Source: JBPRGG01 sp051418075
GTDB taxonomy: Bacteria; Bacteroidota; Bacteroidia; Cytophagales; Cyclobacteriaceae
DNA length: 64,000 nt
NCBI GenBank assembly: GCA_051418075.1
Contig: JBPRGG010000132.1
Location: forward strand, 1 to 64,000
Direction of reading: 5' to 3'
The position numbers were made by a program, and so were the translations under genes. The notes below the pieces were generated by a model. The model was not told the origin of the DNA. It ran no database searches and saw only the letters and a program-made list of their open reading frames with translations. Positions 1 to 10,117 of the stretch are shown in pieces. How positions within the stretch are numbered: the first letter of the stretch is position 1; each line of letters opens with the position of its first letter.

Positions 1-87
1 CTATTTATATATAAAATATATATCATATAATACTTTGAATATTTGAATATAAATATTTATTTTGAATACAAATAATAACCGTTAGCA

Positions 88-687
88 TTGAACCAGAAAA
101 AACCAGATCTTTCCGACCGGGAGACAGTGTTGCTGTTAAAAAATGGTGAAACAGGGGCTTTTAATAAGATTTATGATAAATATAAAGCACCTGTTTTTTC
201 CTATTGTATACACCTGGTCAAATCAAGCCAGTTGGCAGAGGAATTGACCCATGATGTTTTTTTAAAGATCTGGCAAAAAAAACACCAGTTAAACCCAGAT
301 CTTTCTCTTAAGGCTTTTATTGGAACAATTTGTCATCATCAGGTGGTTTCATTTCTACGAAAGACAGCCAGGGATGATAAGGCCTTTGAAAAAATAAGAA
401 GCTGCATTTCCTCTGATTGTTATTCACTGGAAGATCAGCTTTTATTTGAAGAATACAAGAGTTGGCTATTTAAAGGCATTGAAGCCTTGCCTCCCAAAAG
501 ACAACTTATCTATCGCCTGTGTAAATTAGATTTAAAATCATACGATGAAGTGGCGGCAGAATATAATATTTCACGTAATGCGGTAAAGGATCATATGGTC
601 AAGGCCAACCATTTTTTAAAAGACTATCTGGTGAAAAATGCAGATATGGTATTATTGTATATAGTAATATTTTCTCCTTTTGAATAA
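88..687 (+). CDS. ECF-type RNA polymerase sigma factor
   Basis: This 199-residue protein has the two-domain layout of extracytoplasmic-function sigma-70 factors. Residues about 25-90 form region 2, with a helix containing AEELTHDVFLKIWQ. Residues about 125-180 form region 4, a helix-turn-helix with LPPKRQLIYRL and SYDEVAAEYNISRNAVKDHM. It would direct core polymerase to the promoter of the downstream SusC/SusD genes when released by the FecR-type protein encoded next. The only plausible start in the open frame is a TTG at 88, because an in-frame stop lies at 76-78 and no early ATG exists. The leader is almost pure A+T with no Shine-Dalgarno sequence. The position directly ahead of fecR and susC matches the standard Bacteroidota arrangement. 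The exact start is the least certain part. Confidence 0.9.
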   Translation: MNQKKPDLSDRETVLLLKNGETGAFNKIYDKYKAPVFSYCIHLVKSSQLAEELTHDVFLKIWQKKHQLNPDLSLKAFIGTICHHQVVSFLRKTARDDKAFEKIRSCISSDCYSLEDQLLFEEYKSWLFKGIEALPPKRQLIYRLCKLDLKSYDEVAAEYNISRNAVKDHMVKANHFLKDYLVKNADMVLLYIVIFSPFE

Positions 688-765
688 TTTTTTCGATTAA
701 TTTAAATATTCAAGCTACCCTAAGCCTGTTTTTCTGGCGTATTTAAAATATATTATGCCATAAAT

Positions 766-1752
766 ATGCAGGAAAAGGAATTAAAAATATTATTTAAAAA
801 ATACCTTAATAACCAGGTTTCAGAAACTGAACTGGAAAAGATCCGGGACCTGTTGCAGGACCAATTCCAAAATGAAATGTTGCTTAAGGTTATCAGGGAA
901 GAAGCACCCCTGGATTTTATCAGCTACACCTCTTATGATCCTCAGGTTTATCAAAGAATCGGTAGCAGGCTGCGATCTGAGATCAATTCCAGGTCTTCAA
1001 TAAGCCGCTCTTTAGTAGCCAGTCTGGCTGCTGGTTTGTTGCTTATGATAGTGGCAGGATTGGCTTTATGGTTCCACCTGCAGCCCTATGACATGAAATA
1101 CGTTGGTTCCGGATATGGACAAACCAGGGACCTTGTTTTACCAGATAGCTCCAAGGTATTGCTGAATGCCAATTCTAACCTTTTCTTTCCTGATCAATGG
1201 TCTGAATCATCCCAGCGGGAGGTTTATCTGCAGGGTGAGGCTTTTTTTCAGGTACGTAAAGACCTGGTTAATTACCGAAAGTTTATTGTACGTACAGACA
1301 ATATTTCTATCGAGGTGTTGGGAACCGAATTCAATGTTTATGAGCGAAACGGAAAATCAAAGGTAATTTTAAACAGCGGCCAGATTCGGCTGAACTTGTC
1401 TCCTGAATGGCAGGTCACTGAAATCGACATGAAACCGGGTGAAATGGTAGAATTAGATTTCGCCAAACATCAGTTAATTAAGCGGAAAACAGATGCTAAA
1501 GAGTATATGGCCTGGACCAATAATCAATTGATCTTTGATTATATGCCTTTGACTGAAGTGGCTTCAGTATTGGAAGAATTACATGGGGTGAAGATATGTT
1601 TGGCACCTTTAATATCCGGTAAGCAGTTTTCCGGTACTTTTCCACTTGATGACTTAATGATCGTGTTAAAGGCGATTTCTCAAACCTATAACCAGCCTTT
1701 GATCCTAAAAGAAGAACTAATTACAATTGGAAAGCCTGATAAACGGGATTGA
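766..1752 (+). CDS. FecR-family anti-sigma factor with DUF4974 domain
   Basis: This 328-residue single-pass inner-membrane protein has a cytoplasmic N-terminal part (about 1-80). One transmembrane helix spans about 83-103 (LVASLAAGLLLMIVAGLALW). A periplasmic FecR domain covers about 118-215 and includes LPDSSKVLLNANSNLFFP. The C-terminal DUF4974 domain covers about 250-325. In this family the cytoplasmic part holds the ECF sigma factor, and the periplasmic part contacts the N-terminal signalling domain of a TonB-dependent transporter. Both partners are encoded on either side: the sigma factor 78 bases upstream and the SusC protein 48 bases downstream. The gene therefore fits a trans-envelope switch that senses substrate. 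The domain order and length are normal for the family. Confidence 0.93.
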   Translation: MQEKELKILFKKYLNNQVSETELEKIRDLLQDQFQNEMLLKVIREEAPLDFISYTSYDPQVYQRIGSRLRSEINSRSSISRSLVASLAAGLLLMIVAGLALWFHLQPYDMKYVGSGYGQTRDLVLPDSSKVLLNANSNLFFPDQWSESSQREVYLQGEAFFQVRKDLVNYRKFIVRTDNISIEVLGTEFNVYERNGKSKVILNSGQIRLNLSPEWQVTEIDMKPGEMVELDFAKHQLIKRKTDAKEYMAWTNNQLIFDYMPLTEVASVLEELHGVKICLAPLISGKQFSGTFPLDDLMIVLKAISQTYNQPLILKEELITIGKPDKRD

Positions 1753-1800
1753 CCTGTTTATGGGCTTAAATAAATGTCACACAACAAATAAACCTTAATT

Positions 1801-4800
1801 ATGAGAAAGTTAATACTAAAATTTAGCTACCTGTTGTGCTTCTCCACGGCACTGATAGTCAGTACCGCCAGCAGGGCCCAGGAGATGGCTTATGCCCATC
1901 CCAACGATGGAATGTTGGCTAAACAGGATAATGTACAGCCTTTAAAAAATGCTTTACAGGAACTCGAACGCAAGTTTGACATCAGGTTCAGCTATGATTC
2001 CCAAACTATTGAAGATCTGTTGGTGGGTAAAAAACTGAAAATTGGCCAGAATATAGATCAAACGTTAGCTGATCTGTTGTTTCCGGTGGGAATGGATTAC
2101 AAAAAAATCGAGAATAATTATTATGTCCTGATCAAAAAGGATCAAAAACTGGAAAAAATACAGAAAAAGTCTGAAGCCAAATCTTTGAATCCCGGCAGCA
2201 GCCATTTCAGGAGGGAACTGATTTCTCTGCCAAAATTTGGCTCAGAAGTGGAGTTTCAGCAGCATGCCGTTTCAGGTACAGTTACTTCCACTGCTGATGG
2301 TGAACCTTTGCCTGGAGTTAATATTGTTGAAAGGGGGACAACAAATGGAACAGTTACTGATTTTAACGGGTCCTTTAATCTTAATATTTCGGATGAAGAT
2401 GCCATCCTGATATTTTCATTTATTGGTTACCTGAGCAGGGAAGTGTCGGTAAATGGTCGTTCGGTAGTAGATGTTTCCTTACAGGAAGATGTACACGAAC
2501 TTGAAGAAATTGTGGTGGTAGGCTATGGAACCCAGCAAAAGAAAGAAATAACCAGTTCTGTCACTAAAGTGAATTCAGACAAATTTATTAAAACTGCTGT
2601 GACCAACTCTCCCTTGCAACTTGTTCAGGGAAAAGTGGCGGGATTGGCCATTGCCCGACAAAATGGTAGTGACCCAACCAGGGGTGTACAAATCCAGTTA
2701 AGAGGGGTGTCCACCGTAAGTGGTAACCGTGAACCCCTGATCATCATTGATGGAGTGCCAGGAGGTAATATCAATACAGTAGCTCCTGAAGATATCGAAT
2801 CGATTGATGTGTTACGTGATGGTTCAGCTGCGGCCATTTATGGCACCCGTGGTACCAATGGTGTGATCATCATTACCACCAAAAAGGGAAAAGGGGGCAG
2901 AACTTTTGTGGAATATTCCACCTATGTTTCCACGGAGGTGGCCAATAATATTCCAGATGTTCTAACCGGGAATGAATGGCGTCAACTTGCTGCAGATTTT
3001 AAAGCTTCCGGTAATGACGAATTTATCAGAAAAGGAAATTCCATGGTAGATTATGGTCATGATACAAATTGGTTTCAGGAAGTTATGAAAGATCTTCCTT
3101 TGTCTCAGAACCATTACCTTTCTATTTCAGGAGGTAATGATAAAACCAATTACTTTGCTTCTTTAAATTACCGGAACATGGAAGGGATTATTCTGGAATC
3201 TTATCAGAATTATCTGACCGGTCGTTTAAATATTGATCATCTTACCCTGGATGACAGACTGAATTTGCAGTTTAATTTCTCCAATACTTTTCGCAGGGGA
3301 CGTCCAACCAATTATGAAACCTTCAGACAGGCTATGCAACGTAATCCTACCCTGGCCGTGAAAGATGAAGCCGGAAAATATGTTGAGGTTTCAGGCTGGG
3401 AATTATATAATCCGGTGGCCATGATCAAACTAAATGATAATGATGTTCAGAACAATGAATTGCTAGGTAGTTTTAAGGCTACTTTAGAGATCCTGGATGG
3501 ATTAAAAGTGTCTGGTATGGCAGCTGTACAGCGTGACAATGAACTGGTAGGTAGGTACGAATCCAGAGATGCTTTTGGCAGTGTATTGGGCGGCTACAAT
3601 GGTGAAGCTTTTAGGGAAGCCCAGCAGGACCTTGATCGTACCCTGGAAACCACCATCAATTACAAGAGGCTGATCAATAACATGCACAGCCTGGACATTT
3701 TAGGCGGATATAGTTACCAGGATTTTACCTGGGAAGGGTTCAATGCCCGCAACCGCTTCTTTCTAAACGATGATTTCTCCTACAACAATATTGGCGCCGG
3801 CGATTATCTACAGCGGGGTACAGCAGATATGTGGAGTCGAAAAAATTCCAGTAAACTGATTGCTTTCTTTGGTCGGGTGATGTACAGTTACGATGAAAAG
3901 TATCTGATGACGGCCAGTATGCGCAGAGAAGGTTCATCCAAGTTTGGAGCAGAGAATAAATGGGGCTGGTTTCCGGCCGTTACCCTGGGTTGGCGGCTTA
4001 GCAGCGAACCATTTATGGATAATGTGACATTTATTGATGACCTGAAACTCCGGTTTGGTTATGGTATTACCGGCAATCAAGGTATTGATCCTTACATTTC
4101 GCTAGAAAGATTACGACTGGGGTCAAGATTTTATTACAAAGGCCAGTGGATTCAGGGGGTAGAACCCAGCAGCAATCCCAATCCTGATCTGAAATGGGAA
4201 AGAAAAGCAGAAACCAACCTGGGTCTTGACCTGGCTATGCTGGACAACAGGGTAATAACCAGTATCGATGTGTACGAAAGGAACACCATCGACCTGCTTT
4301 ATGAATACGCAGTACCTGTTCCTCCCAACTTGTATGACCGAATCTTCACCAATGTAGGTGAAATGAGAAATCGGGGTATTGAGTTCACTCTGGACGCTAC
4401 GCCGATTACCAATGCCAATAAATTCAGCTGGAATTTCAATTTTAATATTTCCTATAATAAAAATAAACTGCAGTCTTTATCCAGTGGGGAATACAGCACC
4501 AAATTCCGGGATCTGGAAAATATAGGCGCTCCAGGTCTTAATTCAACTCCTGGTTTCCGTATTGAAGAAGGGCAGCCAATCGGTAATATGTTTGGCTATC
4601 GGTTTGCCGGATTTACCGACGAAGGCAAATGGCTGATCTACAATGAAAATGGAGAGGCAGTATCCACCAATGAAGCCAAATATGAGGATAAAGCCATCAT
4701 TGGAAATGGACTACCCAAGATTTGGACTGGATTTACCAATAATTTTTCCTATGGTGATTTTGACCTGACAGTATTTTTCCGAGGAACATTTATGTATGAC

Positions 4801-5157
4801 CTGCTAAATACCCAACGGATCTTCTTTGATAATAAATACATGGTGCCGGTAAATATTCTACATTCTGCCATCAGTAACCCACTGTTTGATGATCCTCAGT
4901 ATGTTGATTACTATGTGGAAAAAGGAGATTATGTCAAGCTGGACAATATCACTATAGGCTATACTTTTACCCCTAAAAATACGACTTACCTCAGAAGTGC
5001 CAGATTCTATCTTTCAGGTTTGAACCTGGTAACTTTTACCGGTTATGAAGGCATAGATCCGGAGCTGGAAATACTGGGATTGACTCCGGGTATGGACCGC
5101 CGTCAATCTTATCCCAGAACCAGGACTTTTACTTTAGGTGTAAACTTGAACCTTTAA
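1801..5157 (+). CDS. susC: SusC-type TonB-dependent transporter with STN signalling domain
   Basis: This 1118-residue outer-membrane beta-barrel imports oligosaccharides using TonB energy. A signal peptide occupies about 1-26. An STN (secretin/TonB N-terminal) domain covers about 46-113, which is what lets a transporter signal to FecR. A carboxypeptidase-regulatory-like domain covers about 156-228, the TonB-box-like and plug region starts near VVVGYGTQQKKEI (238-250), and the barrel fills the rest and ends in an aromatic-rich strand (FTLGVNLNL). Length and order match SusC/RagA proteins. SusD follows after 13 bases. The STN domain and the preceding ECF/FecR pair indicate expression controlled by transport of its own ligand. 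The substrate cannot be read from the sequence; the pectin-type enzymes 13 kb downstream are one candidate source. Confidence 0.95.
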   Translation: MRKLILKFSYLLCFSTALIVSTASRAQEMAYAHPNDGMLAKQDNVQPLKNALQELERKFDIRFSYDSQTIEDLLVGKKLKIGQNIDQTLADLLFPVGMDYKKIENNYYVLIKKDQKLEKIQKKSEAKSLNPGSSHFRRELISLPKFGSEVEFQQHAVSGTVTSTADGEPLPGVNIVERGTTNGTVTDFNGSFNLNISDEDAILIFSFIGYLSREVSVNGRSVVDVSLQEDVHELEEIVVVGYGTQQKKEITSSVTKVNSDKFIKTAVTNSPLQLVQGKVAGLAIARQNGSDPTRGVQIQLRGVSTVSGNREPLIIIDGVPGGNINTVAPEDIESIDVLRDGSAAAIYGTRGTNGVIIITTKKGKGGRTFVEYSTYVSTEVANNIPDVLTGNEWRQLAADFKASGNDEFIRKGNSMVDYGHDTNWFQEVMKDLPLSQNHYLSISGGNDKTNYFASLNYRNMEGIILESYQNYLTGRLNIDHLTLDDRLNLQFNFSNTFRRGRPTNYETFRQAMQRNPTLAVKDEAGKYVEVSGWELYNPVAMIKLNDNDVQNNELLGSFKATLEILDGLKVSGMAAVQRDNELVGRYESRDAFGSVLGGYNGEAFREAQQDLDRTLETTINYKRLINNMHSLDILGGYSYQDFTWEGFNARNRFFLNDDFSYNNIGAGDYLQRGTADMWSRKNSSKLIAFFGRVMYSYDEKYLMTASMRREGSSKFGAENKWGWFPAVTLGWRLSSEPFMDNVTFIDDLKLRFGYGITGNQGIDPYISLERLRLGSRFYYKGQWIQGVEPSSNPNPDLKWERKAETNLGLDLAMLDNRVITSIDVYERNTIDLLYEYAVPVPPNLYDRIFTNVGEMRNRGIEFTLDATPITNANKFSWNFNFNISYNKNKLQSLSSGEYSTKFRDLENIGAPGLNSTPGFRIEEGQPIGNMFGYRFAGFTDEGKWLIYNENGEAVSTNEAKYEDKAIIGNGLPKIWTGFTNNFSYGDFDLTVFFRGTFMYDLLNTQRIFFDNKYMVPVNILHSAISNPLFDDPQYVDYYVEKGDYVKLDNITIGYTFTPKNTTYLRSARFYLSGLNLVTFTGYEGIDPELEILGLTPGMDRRQSYPRTRTFTLGVNLNL

Positions 5158-5170
5158 ATCAATCTAAAAA

Positions 5171-6745
5171 ATGAAAAAGCAACTTATCAAAATCAATATA
5201 AAAGCGGGATTGCTGGCCTTACTGGTAATGGTGGCATCTTGCACTGACCTGGAGGAGGATATTCATAGCGAAATTCTCAAAGATAACTACTATAAAAATG
5301 AAACTGAATTTATTGCTGCTATTGCCCCGGCCTATGGCGGATTAAGAGGTTATTCCGGAGATGTTTGGGCTTTAAACACCCACAGTACCGATCATACCCT
5401 GATCCCCACCCGGGGACGACACTGGTATGATGGCGGTCATTGGCAGAGGGTGCATGAACATACCTGGACTTCCGAAACTCCTCAGATCAACGGAGCCTGG
5501 GGGTATGGATTTGATCGTGTAAACAAAGCCAACCAGCTGATCTACCAGATTGCACAGATTGAAGCTGATGTAGATCCCGCTTTAAAAGAACAATTTTTAG
5601 CTGAATTAAAACTAATCAGGGCTTTTGGCTATTATCAACTGATCGATTTCTTTGGTAATGTGCCCATTGTAGACCGGTTTGATGTAGAACCAGGCTTTCA
5701 ACCTACCAATAATACCCGGCAGGAGGTTTTCGAATTTATTGAGAATGACATCATCAGCAGTATTGATAAATTATCAGAAAATGTAGATGCCGACACCTAC
5801 GGGCGTTTTCATAAATATGCGGCTTACGCTTTATTGGCTAAATTATACCTGAATGCAGAAGTATACACCGGAAATCCCCGTTGGGACGACTGCGTGGCAG
5901 CCTGTAATCAAATCATAAATTCAGAGAAGTTCTCCCTGGAGTCTAATTACTTTAACAATTTTGTGGCCAAAAACGAAAGTTCCAAGGAAACCATTTTTGC
6001 CATTCCTTATGATGATGTTTACACCCAGTGGGGGCTGATCCTGCCCTGGTTGACACTACATTATGCCAATCAAAAAACTTTCAATCTCAGTAATGGTCCA
6101 TGGAATGGGTTTTGTGCAGTTCCTTCCTTTGTAAAATCATTTGCTGAGGAAGATCGAAGGGTAAATGGATGGCTTACCGGTCCTCAGTATTCTTCCACTG
6201 GTGAAAGATTGTTATGTTCTGAAGAAAGTGCTCCCCAGCCGTTAACATTAACGATTGATTTTGTCAGTCTTACTGATGGAGAGCAATATGATTATAAAAA
6301 TGCGCTGGAATACCATGGAGCGCGGTTTGTCAAATTCGAGATCACACCTGTAACCCAGTGGTGCATGGAAAATGATTTGCCGGTTTACCGGTATGCTGAT
6401 ATTTTGATGATGAAGGCAGAATGCCTGATGCGGAAGAATGGCGAACAAGCTACACCGGAGGCAGTGGACCTGGTAAATCAGGTGCGCAGCCGCGCTTTTG
6501 AAGATCCGGAAGGGAAATTATACACCACTGCCACCCTCGACCTGGAAGCATTATTGGCTGAGAGAGGCTGGGAGTTTTATGGTGAAGCCATGCGCCGGAA
6601 TGATCTGATAAGATTTGGTGAGTATATTAAAGGGGACTGGGAATTTTATGACAGGTCTAATGAACAGGAGTACCGAAACATTTTCCCTATTCCGCAACCA
6701 CGAATTAATGCTAATCCTAATCTGCAACAAAATCCTGGTTATTAG
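5171..6745 (+). CDS. susD: SusD/RagB-type surface glycan-binding lipoprotein
   Basis: This 524-residue outer-membrane lipoprotein forms the lid on the SusC barrel and binds the glycan. The N-terminus is a lipoprotein signal with lipobox VASC (cysteine near residue 24). The early segment (NYYKNETEFIAAIAPAYGGL) and the tetratricopeptide-like helices around LIRAFGYYQLIDFFGNVPIV are typical of the SusD N-terminal domain. The C-terminal RagB/SusD domain includes YRYADILMMKAECLMR, ERGWEFYGEAMRRNDLIRFG and the terminal NPNLQQNPGY, all family hallmarks. It lies 13 bases after susC and is followed by a perfect hairpin terminator, so sigma-fecR-susC-susD looks like a complete unit without attached enzymes. 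Confidence 0.95.
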   Translation: MKKQLIKINIKAGLLALLVMVASCTDLEEDIHSEILKDNYYKNETEFIAAIAPAYGGLRGYSGDVWALNTHSTDHTLIPTRGRHWYDGGHWQRVHEHTWTSETPQINGAWGYGFDRVNKANQLIYQIAQIEADVDPALKEQFLAELKLIRAFGYYQLIDFFGNVPIVDRFDVEPGFQPTNNTRQEVFEFIENDIISSIDKLSENVDADTYGRFHKYAAYALLAKLYLNAEVYTGNPRWDDCVAACNQIINSEKFSLESNYFNNFVAKNESSKETIFAIPYDDVYTQWGLILPWLTLHYANQKTFNLSNGPWNGFCAVPSFVKSFAEEDRRVNGWLTGPQYSSTGERLLCSEESAPQPLTLTIDFVSLTDGEQYDYKNALEYHGARFVKFEITPVTQWCMENDLPVYRYADILMMKAECLMRKNGEQATPEAVDLVNQVRSRAFEDPEGKLYTTATLDLEALLAERGWEFYGEAMRRNDLIRFGEYIKGDWEFYDRSNEQEYRNIFPIPQPRINANPNLQQNPGY

Positions 6746-6756
6746 AATCCTATTCT

Positions 6757-6786
6757 GAAGTACATGGCCTTACAGCCATGTACTTC
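6757..6786 (+). terminator. Hairpin terminator after susD
   Basis: A perfect 12-bp inverted repeat, GAAGTACATGGC and GCCATGTACTTC, is separated by a 6-base loop and starts 11 bases after the susD stop codon. It is followed by TTAG rather than a long T-run, so it may act as an mRNA 3' stabiliser as well as a terminator. Confidence 0.75.
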
Positions 6787-6970
6787 TTAGTTATCACAGT
6801 AAAGCATACCAATCATTGAGATCTGAATAGCCTAATATTTTGTATAAGCAAAATTCTTATTGCAGCGAAAATTAAAACTAGCAGATAAATAATGATACCG
6901 TTAAGGGCAAGGATGTGGAACTTCTCTGCATCCCGCTGACGGATTGCCACAGGTTTTCCTTTCCCACCAT

Positions 6971-9900
6971 TCAGTTTATAATGACGGGTTGAACTTGCGG
7001 CTCAGACCTTATAAATTTGGCTTGCACTTTTTCCCTGGCCCGCTCTACAATCCAGTACACCAACGGTACAATGATCAGGGAAAGTAACATGGAACTGGAC
7101 ATTCCGCCGATCAAAACCCAGCCTAAGCCATTTTTCCATTCACTTCCAGCACCTTGTGACATGGCAATGGGTAACATCCCTACCACGGTAGAGATGGCAG
7201 TCATTAAAATCGGTCTGATCCTAAGCTTAACCCCGGTAATCAAGGCATTCATCATGCTATAACCTTCTTTGCGAAGCGAATTGATAAAATCTACCACCAG
7301 GATGGCATTTTTGGTAACCAGGCCATTTAACATGATGATACCCAACATACTAAATATACTTAAAGTCTGCTGGGCCAGAGCCAGAGCCAGAATGGCACCG
7401 ATAATGGATAATGGTATAGTAAACAATACCACAAAAGGATGCAGATAACTTTCGTACAGAGCTACCATGATCAGATAAACCAACACAATGGAGATCAGAA
7501 TGGCGATGCCCAGGCTGCCAAAAGCATCACCCTGGTATTTCAGGTCACCTTCCAGCAAGTAGGATACACCAGCTGGGAATTCAGTATTGTCCAGTAATTC
7601 CTGAATATCTGCTCCTACATCCCCTACAGATTTACCCAGGGCCTGTGACTCCAGGGTGATGGAAGAGATCCGTCCGTATCTTTCCAGTTTGGATTTACCG
7701 GATTCTTCGGTAATGGTGGCAAACTGCTGCAATTTTACCGGCTGACCCTGATTATTGATCATGGTCAGATTTTTCACATCCTCCAGGGCATCGCGGTCAA
7801 ATGCATCTAATCTGATATTGATATCATATTCATAATCACCTTGTTGCAATTTGGCCTCATTGTTTCCACTGAATGCAGTTTGAATGGTGGCTCCCACATA
7901 ATCCGGGGTAAGTCCTAGCCGGGCCATTTTGGCTTTATCGGTTTTGATCACCATTTCGGGGGTGGCCCCTTCAATACTCAGCTTCACGTTGTTGGTGCCA
8001 GGTATTCGGGCAATCTTTTGTCTCATTGCTTCAGCAAAAGCAAATAAAGTGTCTTTATCTGTGCCCCGGAAAACAATTTGAATAGGGTTTTCATCAGCTC
8101 CACCAATTAAACTTACAATAGACGAGCGTATTTTCACATCCGGGAACCTGGCATTCAGTTCATTTTCCAGTTCCTTGATCAGGCGGTTAGACGACAAGGT
8201 TCTCTGGCTTTTGTCTACCAACTTGATATTGATCTCAGAGCGGTCATTTCCTCCCTGGGTTAATAGAATGCTGGATGAAGAACCAATGGAACTGTAAATA
8301 CTTACTACCTCAGGCCGCTGACTGATCACTTTTTCAATTTCCCGGGTAACCAGGTTGTTTTGTTTAAGGGTATAATCTTTTGGATATTCCACCGTGATAA
8401 TACCTTCACCCATATCTCCGGCGCTTACAAATTCACTGCCGATAAATCCTCCGGCCAGCAATCCAATGGAACAGATAAAAAGGATCAAAGCCATAAACAG
8501 GGTAATCACTTTATGCCTGATAGACCATTTTAATATTGAGATGATGAATTCAGAGAATTTTTCAATGGCTTTTTCAAACTGAAGGATCACCTTACTCCAG
8601 AGTTTTTCCTTTTTGAGTTTTTCCAATTTTGAAAACCGGGAGGTCAGTAATGGAATCAGGGTCAGTGAGGCAAAGGTACTGATCAATACCGCTATTACTA
8701 CTACCATGGCAAATGGCTCAATGATGGGAGAGATGACACTTTCTGAAATGGCCACCGGGAAAAATACCACCATCAGCACCAGAGAGGTTGAAATGACAGT
8801 CAGGTTCACTTCTTTTACCCCGTCAATGGTACCCTGCCATTTGTTTTTACCCATTTCCAGGTGCCGGTAAATATTCTCCAACACTACAATGGCATCGTCT
8901 ACCAGTGTACCTATGATCAGGGATAAAGCCAGCAAAGTCATCAGGTTCAGGCTGTAACCAAATAATTTCATTCCGATAAAGGAAGCAATTAAAGAGAGTG
9001 GCACAGTGATCATCACGATCAGGGCATTTCGGCCGCTGTGCAAAAAGAGGATCATAATGGCGGTAACTAAAATAATGGCCATAATCAGGTCCTTGGTCAC
9101 AGAAGCTACAGCATCCAATATCAAAATAGAACCATCCTGGGGTATATCAAACCGGAGGTTATAATCGGCATAATATTTTTCAAGTGCTTTAATTTCCAGT
9201 TTTACTGCTTCACTGACTTTCACCGTGTTGGCATCGTCTTTCTTTTTGATCTGGATCCCTACCGATTGGATGCCATCAACGCGATAGAGGGTATTCTGGT
9301 CTTTTTCAGTATCCACAACTTCGGCCACATCTTTCAACTGGATGATGGAGCCGTCCGGATATTGAGCGATTACAAGGCTGGCTATTTCATCTGGCTGATT
9401 AAATTTGGCCGACATTCTGAGCAGGGTTTGTCCATATTCATTTTTCAGTTTTCCAGCAGGAAAATCTATGTTGGCCGTTTGAATGGCTTGCACTACCTGA
9501 AGAATAGATAATTTATAATTATCCAGTTTTTGCTGGTCCAGGTTCACCTGGATCTCTCTTTCCACAGCACCTACCAGATTAATCTCACCAATCCCATCAA
9601 TTTTAGATAACTGAGGCTTGATCCGGTAAGTCAGTTCATCATACAATTCAGTAGGAGAGAGGTCGGCTTGTACTCCAAGGGTGATCACCGGCAGGTCATC
9701 CAGGGCTACTTGTGCAATAGCCGGTTCCATTGCTGTGGGAGGAAGAGTGCTTTCAATAGCGCCTATTTTCCGAATGGCCTCATTCATTACAGGGTCTACA
9801 TCAGCCCCGATTTTCATCATGACCAGCACAGTGGAAACACCTTCCTGCGAAATGGTTCTTACCACGTCTACATCGGGTAGGGCGGAAACAACTTCCTCGA

Positions 9901-10099
9901 TCTTTTTGGAAACACTGTTTTCCACTTCCAGGGGAGAAGCACCGGAATAGATGGTATTCACAGTGAAAACGGGGGCTGAAAACTTGGGTAACAGCTCGTA
10001 ATTCAATGAATTCATGCTGATAAATCCAAGAAAACCAAGTATAGCAAATATGACAACTATTAAAGTAGGTCGTTTTACGGATAATTCAGATAAGTTCAT
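6971..10099 (-). CDS. RND efflux pump inner-membrane transporter (HAE1 type)
   Basis: This 1042-residue protein has the full length and twofold repeat of AcrB-like RND transporters. It exports hydrophobic compounds using the proton gradient. TM1 begins right after LSVKRPTLIVVIFAILGFLG. The TM4 proton-relay aspartates are in GTLVDDAIVVLENIYR. Large periplasmic loops follow TM1 and TM7, and the second half carries VTKNAILVVDFINSLRKEG. It is the last gene of a minus-strand operon, 18 bases after the membrane-fusion gene. Control is probably by one or both TetR proteins upstream. It is more like multidrug HAE1 pumps than heavy-metal pumps, because no metal-binding motif is seen. The drug or bile-like substrate is unknown. 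Confidence 0.93.
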   Translation of the reverse strand: MNLSELSVKRPTLIVVIFAILGFLGFISMNSLNYELLPKFSAPVFTVNTIYSGASPLEVENSVSKKIEEVVSALPDVDVVRTISQEGVSTVLVMMKIGADVDPVMNEAIRKIGAIESTLPPTAMEPAIAQVALDDLPVITLGVQADLSPTELYDELTYRIKPQLSKIDGIGEINLVGAVEREIQVNLDQQKLDNYKLSILQVVQAIQTANIDFPAGKLKNEYGQTLLRMSAKFNQPDEIASLVIAQYPDGSIIQLKDVAEVVDTEKDQNTLYRVDGIQSVGIQIKKKDDANTVKVSEAVKLEIKALEKYYADYNLRFDIPQDGSILILDAVASVTKDLIMAIILVTAIMILFLHSGRNALIVMITVPLSLIASFIGMKLFGYSLNLMTLLALSLIIGTLVDDAIVVLENIYRHLEMGKNKWQGTIDGVKEVNLTVISTSLVLMVVFFPVAISESVISPIIEPFAMVVVIAVLISTFASLTLIPLLTSRFSKLEKLKKEKLWSKVILQFEKAIEKFSEFIISILKWSIRHKVITLFMALILFICSIGLLAGGFIGSEFVSAGDMGEGIITVEYPKDYTLKQNNLVTREIEKVISQRPEVVSIYSSIGSSSSILLTQGGNDRSEINIKLVDKSQRTLSSNRLIKELENELNARFPDVKIRSSIVSLIGGADENPIQIVFRGTDKDTLFAFAEAMRQKIARIPGTNNVKLSIEGATPEMVIKTDKAKMARLGLTPDYVGATIQTAFSGNNEAKLQQGDYEYDINIRLDAFDRDALEDVKNLTMINNQGQPVKLQQFATITEESGKSKLERYGRISSITLESQALGKSVGDVGADIQELLDNTEFPAGVSYLLEGDLKYQGDAFGSLGIAILISIVLVYLIMVALYESYLHPFVVLFTIPLSIIGAILALALAQQTLSIFSMLGIIMLNGLVTKNAILVVDFINSLRKEGYSMMNALITGVKLRIRPILMTAISTVVGMLPIAMSQGAGSEWKNGLGWVLIGGMSSSMLLSLIIVPLVYWIVERAREKVQAKFIRSEPQVQPVIIN

Positions 10100-10117
10100 G
10101 ATGATTTAAGGTTTGAA